64,000 nucleotides of DNA from Chthonobacter rhizosphaerae (GTDB taxonomy: Bacteria; Pseudomonadota; Alphaproteobacteria; Rhizobiales; Pleomorphomonadaceae). Each line of letters begins with the position of its first letter. Positions within the stretch are counted from its first letter, which is position 1. This document shows positions 20,199 to 28,265 of the stretch, one piece after another. The notes below the pieces were generated by a model, which was not told where the DNA came from, made no database searches, and worked only from the letters and a program-made list of their open reading frames with translations. The position numbers and the translations under genes are program-made. The stretch spans positions 124,001 to 188,000 of the forward strand of contig NZ_JACDIS010000008.1 in the NCBI RefSeq assembly GCF_013839525.1. Reading direction: 5' to 3'.

Positions 20199-20807
20199 AT
20201 GAACAGGCCGACCATGCGCATGCGATCCGATCCGCCGTGGACGCTGGCGGAATTTCATGAACTGCTCCAGGAGATGCCCGAGGGCGAACGCTGGGAACTC
20301 ATGGGCGGCCGCATCTACAAGATGATGGTCGGCGGCACCATCGGCCACGGCCGGATCGTCGGCAATGTGGGATTCGCGCTGTCGCGTCAGCTTCGGGAGC
20401 GGGGATCCCCCTGCAGCGTGTTCCAGGAGGCCGCGCGCGTCGAGATCGAAGCGGCGGAGGCCAGCTTCTTCCCCGATGTCGTCGTGACCTGTCAGGACGT
20501 CGATCCGGCTGCGAGAGCGGTGCGCAATCCCGTGGTCCTCGTCGAGGTGCTGTCCCGAACGACCCGGGACAAGGATGAGACCGTAAAGCTGGCCGTCTAC
20601 CGGACGATCCCGTCCCTGCGGGCCTACATCATGGTCGAGCAGGGTGTGCCGGGGATCCGGGCGGTTCTCCGAGCGGAAGGCGATCGGTGGGATTGGGTCC
20701 ATCTGGAAGTCGGTGGCCTCACGTCGGTCCATGTCCCGGAGATCGACCTGACGCTCACCCTTGCCGAGACTTACGCGGGTCTTCTGGAGCTGGTGGCCCC
20801 GTCTTGA
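20199..20807 (+). CDS. Uma2 family endonuclease-like protein
   Basis: Member of the Uma2/DUF820 family with a PD-(D/E)XK nuclease fold; its biological role is unknown. It has 202 residues. Visible elements are the N-terminal WTLAEFHELLQEMPEGERWELMGGR type segment, SFFPDVVVTCQDVD (catalytic Asp) and NPVVLVEVLSRTTRDKDETVK (E-x-L-S plus downstream Lys). The ATG at 20199 gives MNRPTMRMR; earlier in-frame codons lie in the purL promoter region. It is oriented against the surrounding purine genes and is probably an insertion into the cluster. Confidence 0.85.
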   Translation: MNRPTMRMRSDPPWTLAEFHELLQEMPEGERWELMGGRIYKMMVGGTIGHGRIVGNVGFALSRQLRERGSPCSVFQEAARVEIEAAEASFFPDVVVTCQDVDPAARAVRNPVVLVEVLSRTTRDKDETVKLAVYRTIPSLRAYIMVEQGVPGIRAVLRAEGDRWDWVHLEVGGLTSVHVPEIDLTLTLAETYAGLLELVAPS

Positions 20808-20822
20808 CTCCTGGCCCCCGCC

Positions 20823-22241
20823 TCACCCCAGCCTCAGCCCCGCCGCGACCTCCCGGATCACGCGCCAGCCCTCGCGGGCGTCCTCCTCGGTCATCTCGAA
20901 GCTGCCGAACTGGATGCGGATGGCGATGCGGCCGTCGTGGCGGGTCTGGGTGAGGTAGACCCGGCCATCCCGGTTCACGGCCTCGACGAGCGCCAAGTTG
21001 GCGGCGTCGAGGTCGGTCGCGCCCGCGGGCGTCCAGCGGAAGGCGAAGAGCGACAGGACGGGGTTGGTGACGAGATCGAATCGCTCCGCGTCGCGGATGG
21101 CGGCGGCCATGTCCTCGGCCCAGCGGACGTGATTGCGGATCATGGCGCGCAGGCCCTCAAGACCGTAGGCCCGGAGCAGGAACCAAAGCTTCAGCGCGCG
21201 GAAACGGCGGCCGAGCGGCACGCTCCATTCGCTGTAGTTGATCACCCGCTTCTCGCCATAGGTCTTCAGGTATTCCGGCTGGATGGCGAGGGTACGGACG
21301 TGGCTCTCGGCGTCGCGGATGAAATGAGCGGCGCACTCGAACGGCGCGCCCAGCCACTTGTGCGGGTTGGTCACCACGCTGTCGGCGTCCTCGACGCCGG
21401 CCCAGAGAGAGCGGTACTCCGGACAGATCATCGCCGAGCCGGCCCAGGCCGCGTCCACATGGACGAAGAGCCCGTGCCGGCGGGCGACCGCGACCACCGC
21501 CGCCACGTCGTCCGACGCGCCGACGCTGGTTCCACCGACGCAGGCGACGATGCCGGCCGGGAGGCGCGCGGAGTCCCGGTCCGCCACGATGGCGGCCTCG
21601 AGCTCGGCGGGGTCCAGCGCCTTGGACGGGCCACGGCCCGGCAGCTTGACGAGATTGTCCTGGCCGATGCCGGAGATCCAGCAGGCCTTGTCGATCGAGG
21701 AGTGGACCTGGTCGCTGCAGTAGACGCGCACCGCCGGCTGACCGGACAGGCCACGGGTGTTGCCCTGGAAGGCGAGAGCCCGCTCGCGCATGGTGAGGAC
21801 GGCGGAGAGGGTCGCCGTGGAGGCGCTGTCCTGCAGGACGCCGGTGAAGGCGGTCGGCAGGCCGAGGGCGTCGCGCAGCCACGCGACGACCGTCATCTCC
21901 AGTTCCGTCGCGGCCGGGGAGGTCTGCCAGAGCATGCACTGGGCGGCCATGGCCGAGACGAGGATCTCGGCGACCACGGCGGCGGGTGCGGCATTGGCCG
22001 GAAAGTAGGCGAAGAAGCGGGGATGCTGCCAGTGCGTCATCCCGGGGACGATGAGGTCCTGGAAATCGCGCACGATGGCGTCCATCGGCTCCGCCGTCTC
22101 GGGCGCCTGGACCGGCAGGCGGGCGGCGATGTCGCCGAAGGCGACGTTCGGGCGGACGGGGAGGTCGCGCAGGGTGCGGCGATACTCGGCCGCCCATTCG
22201 GCGGCGCGGACGGCCCAGAGTTCGAATTCTTCGCTGTTCAT
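20823..22241 (-). CDS. PLP-dependent group II decarboxylase (aromatic amino acid decarboxylase family)
   Basis: Cytosolic PLP enzyme likely to decarboxylate an aromatic or related amino acid; the substrate cannot be read from sequence. It has 472 residues. The PLP lysine is in TNPHKWLGAPFEC, and the ring-stacking and Asp contacts are in FVHVDAAWAGSA. N-terminal MTHWQHPRFFAYFPA is typical of DOPA/tryptophan decarboxylase relatives. It stops 15 bp from the convergent Uma2 gene and begins 58 bp after purQ, so it may be read from the purSQ transcript. It has no obvious link to purine synthesis. Confidence 0.88.
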   Translation of the reverse strand: MNSEEFELWAVRAAEWAAEYRRTLRDLPVRPNVAFGDIAARLPVQAPETAEPMDAIVRDFQDLIVPGMTHWQHPRFFAYFPANAAPAAVVAEILVSAMAAQCMLWQTSPAATELEMTVVAWLRDALGLPTAFTGVLQDSASTATLSAVLTMRERALAFQGNTRGLSGQPAVRVYCSDQVHSSIDKACWISGIGQDNLVKLPGRGPSKALDPAELEAAIVADRDSARLPAGIVACVGGTSVGASDDVAAVVAVARRHGLFVHVDAAWAGSAMICPEYRSLWAGVEDADSVVTNPHKWLGAPFECAAHFIRDAESHVRTLAIQPEYLKTYGEKRVINYSEWSVPLGRRFRALKLWFLLRAYGLEGLRAMIRNHVRWAEDMAAAIRDAERFDLVTNPVLSLFAFRWTPAGATDLDAANLALVEAVNRDGRVYLTQTRHDGRIAIRIQFGSFEMTEEDAREGWRVIREVAAGLRLG

Positions 22242-22299
22242 GGCCGGGCGTATAGCGCAGCCCGGCCAAGGCCGCCAGACAGGGACACTCCGCTCCCGT

Positions 22300-22971
22300 T
22301 CAGGCGGCGAGGGTCTTCACCACGCTTTCGAACACGCCGCGCCCGTCAAGCCCGCCATGCAGCGCCTCGATGAGGTTTTCCGGGTGCGGCATCATGCCAA
22401 GCACGTTGCCCTCGGCGTTGAGGACGCCGGCGATGTCGTTGAGCGAACCGTTCGGGTTGGTGCCCTCGGCATAGCGGAACGCGACGCGACCCTCGCCCTC
22501 GACCCGCGCGAGGGTTTCCGGATCGGCGAAGTAGTTGCCGTCATGGTGGGCCACCGGGCAGCGGATGATCTGGTCCGGGCCGTAGGCGCGGGTGAAGTCG
22601 GTGTCGGCGTTGGCGACCTTCAGCTTCACCTCCTTGCAGATGAAGCGCAGGTTCGCGTTCCGCATCAGGACGCCCGGCAGAAGGCCGGCCTCGGTGAGGA
22701 TCTGGAAGCCGTTGCAGACCCCGAGCACGCGCACGCCGGCGGCGGCCTTGCGGGCCACGTCCTGCATGGCCGGCGAACGCGCCGCGATGGCGCCGCAGCG
22801 CAGGTAGTCGCCGTAGGAGAAGCCGCCCGGCAGGACGATGAGATCGACGTCCGGAATGGTGACGTCCTGGTGCCAGACCACGGCCGGCGCCTGACCGGTG
22901 ATGGCGGTGAGCGCCTTGATGGCGTCGCGTTCGCGATTGGAGCCGGGGAAAACGACGACGGCCGAGCGCAT
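22300..22971 (-). CDS. purQ: phosphoribosylformylglycinamidine synthase subunit PurQ
   Basis: Class I glutamine amidotransferase subunit that supplies ammonia to PurL. It has 223 residues. The nucleophile elbow is [17 protein letters not shown] with the catalytic Cys; His and Glu come from the C-terminal [10 protein letters not shown] segment. It begins [17 protein letters not shown]. Upstream on the same strand are a 39-residue membrane protein gene and purS. Confidence 0.97.
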   Translation of the reverse strand: MRSAVVVFPGSNRERDAIKALTAITGQAPAVVWHQDVTIPDVDLIVLPGGFSYGDYLRCGAIAARSPAMQDVARKAAAGVRVLGVCNGFQILTEAGLLPGVLMRNANLRFICKEVKLKVANADTDFTRAYGPDQIIRCPVAHHDGNYFADPETLARVEGEGRVAFRYAEGTNPNGSLNDIAGVLNAEGNVLGMMPHPENLIEALHGGLDGRGVFESVVKTLAA

Positions 22972-23069
22972 GGCGGACGATCCTGGTGCAGAAAGGGGGC
23001 TGTTGCGCGCCCTTTTCCCTCAAAAATGCGGCGAAGTCCAGGTCGGACGGCGGCTTTCCGCCGACGTCC

Positions 23070-23189
23070 TCAGGGCATCAGGAACAGGACGGCGAGCACG
23101 GACGCGACCACCGGGATGCCGACGAAGATCGCCGCCTTCACGAGAAGGAAGCGGACGATCCGGCCGGTGTCGTCGCGCGGCGCGTCCAT
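23070..23189 (-). CDS. small membrane protein associated with FGAM synthase genes
   Basis: A 39-residue protein with a charged N-terminus (MDAPRDDTGRIVR) and one transmembrane helix filling the rest, ending LAVLFLMP. Rhizobiales genomes commonly carry such a one-helix gene between purS and purQ, annotated as an FGAM-synthase-associated small membrane protein; its function is unknown. It starts 5 bp after the purS stop, consistent with coupled translation. Confidence 0.75.
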   Translation of the reverse strand: MDAPRDDTGRIVRFLLVKAAIFVGIPVVASVLAVLFLMP

Positions 23190-23194
23190 GGGCG

Positions 23195-23437
23195 TCAGCC
23201 CAGGATGTCGATGGTGTAGTTCTCGATCACCGTGTTGGCGAGCAGGCGGTCGCACATGGCGGCGATCCTGGTGCGGACGGCGTCGGCGTCGGTATCGGCG
23301 AGCACGAGGTCGATCACCTTGCCCTGGCGGGCGCCTTCCACCCCGTCGAACCCGAGCCCCTTCAGGGCGCCCTCGATGGCCTGGCCCTGCGGGTCGAGCA
23401 CGCCGGACTTCAAGGTGATGATGACGCGGGCTTTCAT
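23195..23437 (-). CDS. purS: phosphoribosylformylglycinamidine synthase subunit PurS
   Basis: Small dimeric subunit bridging PurL and PurQ. It has 80 residues, begins MKARVIITLKSGVLDPQG and contains ALKGLGFDGVEGARQGKVIDL, the family hallmark. An upstream open extension overlaps the toxin gene and is rejected. It lies 16 bp downstream of the VapC-type toxin gene. Confidence 0.96.
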   Translation of the reverse strand: MKARVIITLKSGVLDPQGQAIEGALKGLGFDGVEGARQGKVIDLVLADTDADAVRTRIAAMCDRLLANTVIENYTIDILG

Positions 23438-23453
23438 GTCGATCGGCTCCAGA

Positions 23454-23882
23454 TCACGCCGGGTCGCCGAGGACGACGATCCCTTCCTTCCGGGCGGCGC
23501 GTAGCATGGCGCCGTCGAGACTGGCAAGGCGAGATCCGGTGCGGCGTGCGAGATCGACGTAGAGGGCATCGTAGACGGTGAGATTGTGGCGGACGGCGAG
23601 GTCCATGACGCGCAGCAATTGGTCCATCCGTGGCACGTCGTCCACCCATGGCGAGACGGTGAACCCGATCTCAAGGAGGCGCGCCCGATCTGACGGTCCG
23701 AACCGCAGCCGCCGTTCCGCCGAGAGTATCGAATTCGCCAGTTCCACAGGCCAGAGAGAGGGCACGTATATGGACGCGCCCTGCATCACTACTTTGAACA
23801 GTTCTACTGTGGCCCTGGTCTGGGGATCATCTTCGCCAAAACAGAGGGCCGCCACGATCGAGCAGTCGGCCACCAGCTTCAA
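23454..23882 (-). CDS. vapC: VapC-type PIN-domain toxin
   Basis: Predicted Mg-dependent ribonuclease toxin of a type II pair. It has 142 residues with the four PIN-domain acidic positions present: Asp6 (LVADCS), Glu47 (WPVELANS), Asp105 (TVYDALY) and Asp123 (ASLDGAM). Its start overlaps the antitoxin stop by ATGA. It lies between purC and purS, 16 bp before purS, so purSQ may be transcribed from the toxin-antitoxin promoter. Confidence 0.9.
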   Translation of the reverse strand: MKLVADCSIVAALCFGEDDPQTRATVELFKVVMQGASIYVPSLWPVELANSILSAERRLRFGPSDRARLLEIGFTVSPWVDDVPRMDQLLRVMDLAVRHNLTVYDALYVDLARRTGSRLASLDGAMLRAARKEGIVVLGDPA

Positions 23883-24163
23883 GCGCGCCGTCCCTCCTTG
23901 ACGATCTCAAGGATCTCTTCTCGAGTCAGTGGATCGGCAAGGTTTCGCCTGAACTCTTCCATGGCTTGCAGCCCGGCACGCCTGCGCGCGAGCACCTCAG
24001 AGTTCGGCGCGCCTTGGCGAGCGTCCGCTTCCGGTAGCGCTGCCTTCGCGGTTCCAAGAACACGACCGCCACGAGTGATGACCACGTCATGACCGCGCTC
24101 AAGGTGCTCGGCGATCGCGCTGATCGCCTCGCTGCCGACCTCGATCCGAACGCTCTCCGTCAC
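23879..24163 (-). CDS. vapB: antitoxin of type II toxin-antitoxin pair (VapB/Phd-like)
   Basis: A 94-residue protein with an N-terminal DNA-binding-like segment (ISAIAEHLERGHDVVITRGGRVLGTA, in Phd/YefM style) and a charged helical C-terminus rich in Arg and Glu, suited to wrap the toxin. It is translationally coupled to the PIN toxin downstream. It follows the purC terminator, so it must have its own promoter between 24164 and 24194, or depend on read-through. Confidence 0.85.
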   Translation of the reverse strand: MTESVRIEVGSEAISAIAEHLERGHDVVITRGGRVLGTAKAALPEADARQGAPNSEVLARRRAGLQAMEEFRRNLADPLTREEILEIVKEGRRA

Positions 24164-24194
24164 TGTTCCGCACTCCGTTCAGTGGCCATCAACG

Positions 24195-24224
24195 AAAACG
24201 CCCGCCGGGTTTTCCCGACGGGCG
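24195..24224 (-). terminator. purC terminator
   Basis: On the minus strand GCCCGTCGGG-AAAA-CCCGGCGGGC forms a 10-bp stem with one G-T pair and is followed by GTTTTCGTT. Confidence 0.85.
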
Positions 24225-24267
24225 CATCCTAGCACAAATCCGGAGGATCAGTGTCAGCTCGTTGGCG

Positions 24268-25032
24268 TCACTTCACGAGCGTCGGGCCGCCGGGGCGGGT
24301 GGGGCCTTCCTCGTTGAGGATGCCGAGGCGACGGGCGACTTCCTGGTAGCTTTCAAGAAGCCCGCCCATGTCCTTGCGGAAGCGGTCCTTGTCCAGACGG
24401 TCGCCGGTGGAGAGGTCCCACAGGCGGCAGTTGTCGGGGCTGATCTCGTCGGCCACCACGATCCGCATCAGATCGCCTTCCCAGAGGCGGCCGCACTCCA
24501 TCTTGAAGTCGACGAGCTTGATGCCGACGCCAAGGAAGAGGCCGGCCAGGAAATCGTTGACCCGGATGGCGAGCGCCATGATGTCGTCGATCTCCTGGGG
24601 CGTCGCCCAGCCGAACGCGGTGATGTGCTCCTCCGACACCATCGGGTCGTTGAGCGCGTCGTTCTTGAAGTAGAACTCGATGATCGAGCGCGGCAGCTGC
24701 GTGCCTTCCTCGATCCCGAGCCGCGACGACAGCGATCCGGCGGCGACGTTGCGCACCACCACCTCGAGCGGGATGATCTCCACTTCGCGGATCAACTGCT
24801 CGCGCATGTTGAGCCGTTTAATGAAATGGGTGGGGATTCCCATGTTGTTGAGGTGCGTGAAGACGTACTCGGAGATGCGGTTGTTCAGCACCCCCTTGCC
24901 GTCGATGATTTCGTGCTTCTTCGCGTTGAACGCCGTGGCGTCGTCCTTGAAGTGCTGGATCAAGGTCCCGGGCTCCGGACCCTCGTAGAGGATCTTGGCT
25001 TTACCCTCGTAGATGCGCCGGCGGCGGTTCAT
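24268..25032 (-). CDS. purC: phosphoribosylaminoimidazole-succinocarboxamide synthase
   Basis: SAICAR synthase, joining aspartate to CAIR with ATP in purine synthesis. It has 254 residues. It contains [14 protein letters not shown], the substrate motif [17 protein letters not shown] and [10 protein letters not shown] with [14 protein letters not shown] prefer the ATG at 25032 ([11 protein letters not shown]), as in relatives; an in-frame ATG at 25065 adds 11 residues. A strong terminator separates it from the toxin-antitoxin genes. Confidence 0.97.
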   Translation of the reverse strand: MNRRRRIYEGKAKILYEGPEPGTLIQHFKDDATAFNAKKHEIIDGKGVLNNRISEYVFTHLNNMGIPTHFIKRLNMREQLIREVEIIPLEVVVRNVAAGSLSSRLGIEEGTQLPRSIIEFYFKNDALNDPMVSEEHITAFGWATPQEIDDIMALAIRVNDFLAGLFLGVGIKLVDFKMECGRLWEGDLMRIVVADEISPDNCRLWDLSTGDRLDKDRFRKDMGGLLESYQEVARRLGILNEEGPTRPGGPTLVK

Positions 25033-25065
25033 GGGGATATACCGTGGTCTGTTGATGAAATCCAT

Positions 25066-25426
25066 TGTACTCGCTCTTGCCAGGCCAAGCGGACCCGGAT
25101 GGGATCAGACCGTTCGCCTCGGCATAAGCGACGAAAGCGGGCGGAGTCGCTCCGCCCGCTCACTCGCAGTCGCGCGGACACTACTCGATCGGCCCGACGA
25201 TCACAATCCCGTTGCAGGCGGCTTGCAAACTGGGCTCGGCCGCGGCCGGCGGGCGGGGAGGGATCGGTGTCCAGGGTGCGTGTCGCATCCCGGACCTTCC
25301 GGACTACGCTCCCGAAGCCGCAGTCCTTACATAACCGGATGCTCCAGACATCTCATTGATTTGGGGTGGGTCGGGCGATATGCAAGGCACCAACCACCGT
25401 CGACGCGGAACCAGGGGAGTTCAGTC
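25066..25426. other. purC / zeta-subunit divergent promoter region
   Basis: This 361-bp gap has no coding signal. A perfect 11-bp hairpin, AGCGGGCGGAG-TCG-CTCCGCCCGCT at 25136-25160, lies about 100 bp before purC on the minus strand. TTTCGTCG follows it on that strand, so it could be a weak attenuator in the purC leader. Confidence 0.45.
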
Positions 25427-25750
25427 ATGAGCGGCTTCAACGATCGGGAAAAGGCCTTCGAGGATATGTTCGCCCACGACGAGGCGCTGAAGTTCAAGGC
25501 TCTCGCCCGTCGCAACAAGCTGCTCGGCCTGTGGGTCGCCGAGAAGATCGGGCTCTCCGGCGCCGAAGCGGACGACTACGCCAAAAGCGTGGTCCGCGCG
25601 GACCTGGAGGAGGCCGGCGACGAGGACGTGTTCCGCAAGATCAGCGGCGATCTGTCGGCCAAGGGCGTCGGCCTGTCCGAACACCAGATCCGCCGCACCA
25701 TGGACGAACTGCTGGCGACGGCCGTCAGCCAGGTGAAGTCGGAAGCCTGA
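25427..25750 (+). CDS. ATP synthase zeta subunit / ATPase inhibitor (DUF1476)
   Basis: Binds F1 and blocks ATP hydrolysis by the alphaproteobacterial ATP synthase. It has 107 residues, nearly all helical. It begins MSGFNDREKAFEDMFAHDEA, the inhibitory N-terminal region conserved in this family, and ends with the four-helix segment including GLSGAEADDYAKSVV. AGGGGAG lies 9 bp before the ATG. Divergent from purC, as in many Rhizobiales. Confidence 0.92.
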   Translation: MSGFNDREKAFEDMFAHDEALKFKALARRNKLLGLWVAEKIGLSGAEADDYAKSVVRADLEEAGDEDVFRKISGDLSAKGVGLSEHQIRRTMDELLATAVSQVKSEA

Positions 25751-25754
25751 GCCC

Positions 25755-25823
25755 GACGACCGTCCGGCCGGGTGTCGGCGGCCGGCGGGTCGTGACGCGA
25801 TGCCGGGCGCCCGTGCGCCCGGC
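25755..25823. other. two GC-rich hairpins after the zeta-subunit gene
   Basis: ACGACC..CCGGCC pairs with GGCCGG..GGTCGT at about 25756-25794. GCCGGGCGC-CCGT-GCGCCCGGC (25802-25823) is a perfect 9-bp stem. Neither has a T-tract; they may separate the zeta-subunit and aldolase transcripts. Confidence 0.4.
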
Positions 25824-25854
25824 GTGACGTCTGCCACGAGGAGTGCCCCGAGCA

Positions 25855-26628
25855 GTGCCCCCATCGAGCCCCGAACTCGCCCGGCGGTTCGCCGCCGGCG
25901 ACTCCATCCTGACCGGCTGGATCAGCCTGCCGGAGCCTCTCGTCGCCGAAGCCTGCGTGCGCGCCGGCTTCGACGCCCTGGTGGTGGACCTGCAGCACGG
26001 CCAGGTGGACGTGGCATCCGCCGGCCGGATCATCAGCGGCATCCGCTATGCGGGCGGTCGCGCGATCCTGCGGATCCCCGTCGGCGATTATGCGACCGCC
26101 TCGCGCCTCCTGGACGCCGGCGCCGACGCGGTGATCGCCCCGATGATCGAGACCGTGGCGGACGCCGAGACCTTCGCGAGCTTCATGAAATATCCGCCCC
26201 TCGGGTCGCGGTCCTGGGGACCGACCCGGGCGGTCCAGTTGTCCGGCGGCACGCCGGAGGCCTATCGCACGTCGGCGAATGGCTCCACCCTCGCGATCGC
26301 CATGATCGAGACGCTGACGGCGCTGGACAACCTCGACGGCATCCTGGCCCTGCCGGGAATCGATGGCGTGTTCGTCGGGCCGTCGGACCTGTCGCTGGCC
26401 ATCTCCAACGGCGCCAATCTGGACGTGAATGCGCCGGAGGCGGTCGAGGCCTTCAAGCGCATCGCGGACGCGGCGGCCAAGGCCGGCAAGATCGCCGGCA
26501 TCTACGCGGTGGACCCGGAGCATGCCAGGCGCTGCTTCGCCATGGGGTTCCGCTTCGCCACCCTGATGAGCGACCTCGGCTACATCACCTCGGGCGCCAA
26601 GGCCGCCATCGCGGCCGTCGGGCGCTGA
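25855..26628 (+). CDS. HpcH/HpaI family aldolase
   Basis: Class II metal-dependent aldolase of the 2-keto-3-deoxy-L-rhamnonate / 4-hydroxy-2-oxoheptanedioate type; it cleaves 2-oxo acid aldols to pyruvate plus an aldehyde. It has 257 residues. VVDLQHGQ carries the catalytic His; APMIETVADAE carries a metal-ligand Glu; GVFVGPSDLSLA carries the Asp ligand. GTG at 25855 is preferred because GAGGAG lies 8 bp upstream; a GTG 4 codons earlier overlaps that site. The exact substrate is unknown. Confidence 0.88.
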   Translation: MPPSSPELARRFAAGDSILTGWISLPEPLVAEACVRAGFDALVVDLQHGQVDVASAGRIISGIRYAGGRAILRIPVGDYATASRLLDAGADAVIAPMIETVADAETFASFMKYPPLGSRSWGPTRAVQLSGGTPEAYRTSANGSTLAIAMIETLTALDNLDGILALPGIDGVFVGPSDLSLAISNGANLDVNAPEAVEAFKRIADAAAKAGKIAGIYAVDPEHARRCFAMGFRFATLMSDLGYITSGAKAAIAAVGR

Positions 26629-26700
26629 GGCGCCGGGACCTTTCTGACGCGGCTCCCAGACAGTGCGGTGACCCGCCCGGAGCGGGCCCCCCGAAGCGTT

Positions 26701-26729
26701 CGCCGGCGTGTCGCCGGCGTCTTCCTTTC
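26701..26729 (+). terminator. aldolase gene terminator
   Basis: CGCCGGCG-TGT-CGCCGGCG forms an 8-bp stem, followed by TCTTCCTTT. Confidence 0.75.
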
Positions 26730-26731
26730 GT

Positions 26732-27280
26732 TCAGATCCGGCCCAGCAGGGTGGCGAAACGGGTGAGGCCTTCCGGCCAGGGGCCGTGGCCCGACTCGGT
26801 GTTGATGTGCCCGGCGTCGCCGGCGTCCACCAGAAGCGAACCCCAGGCCGCCGCCATGTCGTCGGCCGTCTCGTAGCCGCAATAGGGGTCCGTCCGGCTG
26901 GCGATCACCATGGAGGGAAAGGGCAGGGGCTCGCGCGGCACCTCCCCGTAGCTGTGGTGGATGGAGGGCGGCATGTCGGGGCGCGCCACGTCGGGCGGGG
27001 CGACCAGGAAGGCCGCCTTGACCCGGTCGCCAAACAGGGGCGCCGCCTCGGCCACGGCGATCACGCCCAGCGAATGGGCGACGAGCACCACCGGCCGGGT
27101 CGCCGCGGCGACGGCCTCCACGAGGCGGGAGGTCCAGGCCGCCCGGTCGGGGGCGTTCCAGTCCGCCTGCTCCACGCGTCTTGCCGTCGGCAGCTTGCGC
27201 TCCCAGCGGCTCTGCCAGTGGTCCGGACCGGAATTGCCAAGCCCGGGGACGATGAGGATGTCGCAATCAGCTGTCTTCAT
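26732..27280 (-). CDS. RBBP9/YdeN family alpha/beta hydrolase
   Basis: Small serine hydrolase of unknown substrate, 182 residues. Elements: oxyanion region IVPGLGNSGPDHWQSRWE, nucleophile elbow LVAHSLGVIA (Ser), acid in IASRTDPYCGYE and His in INTESGHGPWPEG. The start at 27280 (MKTADCDIL) follows a G-rich ribosome-binding site; a longer in-frame start is less likely. It converges on the aldolase gene and diverges from an ArsR regulator. Confidence 0.88.
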   Translation of the reverse strand: MKTADCDILIVPGLGNSGPDHWQSRWERKLPTARRVEQADWNAPDRAAWTSRLVEAVAAATRPVVLVAHSLGVIAVAEAAPLFGDRVKAAFLVAPPDVARPDMPPSIHHSYGEVPREPLPFPSMVIASRTDPYCGYETADDMAAAWGSLLVDAGDAGHINTESGHGPWPEGLTRFATLLGRI

Positions 27281-27385
27281 GGGGGGAGAGTGCCGGGAGT
27301 CGTCGCCTTCGGACAAGAGGGCGAGGGGAAATGGTGCTGGACGGGGATGCTGGACAGGGAAGGATGGGGTGACTTACCGTAAGCA

Positions 27386-27721
27386 ATGGCTAACGGAGAT
27401 TCCAGCCTGCGCCTCACCTCATCGCTCGCGGCCCTCGCCGATCCGACCCGGCGGGCGGTGCTCGAACGGCTGGCCGGGGGACCGCTGCCGGTCGGGCGGA
27501 TCGCCGAGACCCTGCCGGTGAGCCGGCCGGCGGTCTCGCAGCATCTGAAGGTTTTGAAGGCGGCGGGCCTTGTGATCGACGCGGCGGACGGGAACCGGAG
27601 GGTCTACCGGATCGATCCTCAGGGACTGGGCCCGATCCACCGGTGGCTGGACGGGTTCCCGGACGAAGCGATCGGCTCGTTCGCCGCCGCGTTCGAGCCG
27701 CACCAGGAGGATCCGACGTGA
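27386..27721 (+). CDS. ArsR family transcriptional regulator
   Basis: Winged-helix repressor-type protein of 111 residues: LADPTRRAVLERLAGGPLPV, then recognition helix region PVSRPAVSQHLKVLKAAGLV, then wing DGNRRVYRID. It has no metal-binding ELCVCDL-type motif, so it is probably of the group that pairs with SRPBCC genes. It overlaps such a gene by GTGA at its stop. It presumably regulates this two-gene unit. Confidence 0.92.
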   Translation: MANGDSSLRLTSSLAALADPTRRAVLERLAGGPLPVGRIAETLPVSRPAVSQHLKVLKAAGLVIDAADGNRRVYRIDPQGLGPIHRWLDGFPDEAIGSFAAAFEPHQEDPT

Positions 27722-28191
27722 CCGACGACAAGACTTCCGCGCCCGCTTCCGTCGCAAAGGTCATCCGGGTGGGCGCGACGCCCAAGGATGCCTTCGACGT
27801 GTTCACGAGCCGCATGGCGCGCTGGTGGCCGAAGACGCACTCCATCGTGGGCGAGCCGCAGGCGGACGTGACCATGGAGCCCCAAGCGGGTGGTCGCTGG
27901 TTCGAGACCGGTGAAAGTGGCCGGACGTCCGATTGGGGCAAGGTGCTCGTCTGGGAGCCGCCGGTCCGGCTGGTGCTGACTTGGCAGATCGGGCCCGACT
28001 GGACCTTCGACCCGGCCCTCCATACGGAGGTCGAGGTGACCTTCACGGCCGACGCGACCGACGGAACCCTCGTGCGGCTGGAGCACAGCGGCCTGGAGGC
28101 CTACGGGGACAAGGCCGAGGAGATGGCCGCGGCGTTGGCGGGACCCGACGGCTGGCCGGCTATTCTGCAGCAGTTCTCGCTCCTCGCCTGA
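27718..28191 (+). CDS. SRPBCC / AHSA1 family protein
   Basis: START-like lipid- or small-ligand-binding fold, 157 residues, of the activator-of-Hsp90 homology group. Recognisable segments: DAFDVFTSRMARWWPKTHS, MEPQAGGRWFETG, WGKVLVWEPPVRLVLTW and a C-terminal helix GPDGWPAILQQFSLLA. The start is GTG with AGGAGG 7 bp upstream, coupled to the ArsR stop. The ArsR-SRPBCC pair is common, with functions largely unknown. Confidence 0.87.
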   Translation: MTDDKTSAPASVAKVIRVGATPKDAFDVFTSRMARWWPKTHSIVGEPQADVTMEPQAGGRWFETGESGRTSDWGKVLVWEPPVRLVLTWQIGPDWTFDPALHTEVEVTFTADATDGTLVRLEHSGLEAYGDKAEEMAAALAGPDGWPAILQQFSLLA

Positions 28192-28265
28192 CGCCGTCGG
28201 ACGGGATGCACGGGGTCGACCGATGCGGTCCCGCGAGCCTGGAGGGCGCCCGGTCGATCCGGCGG

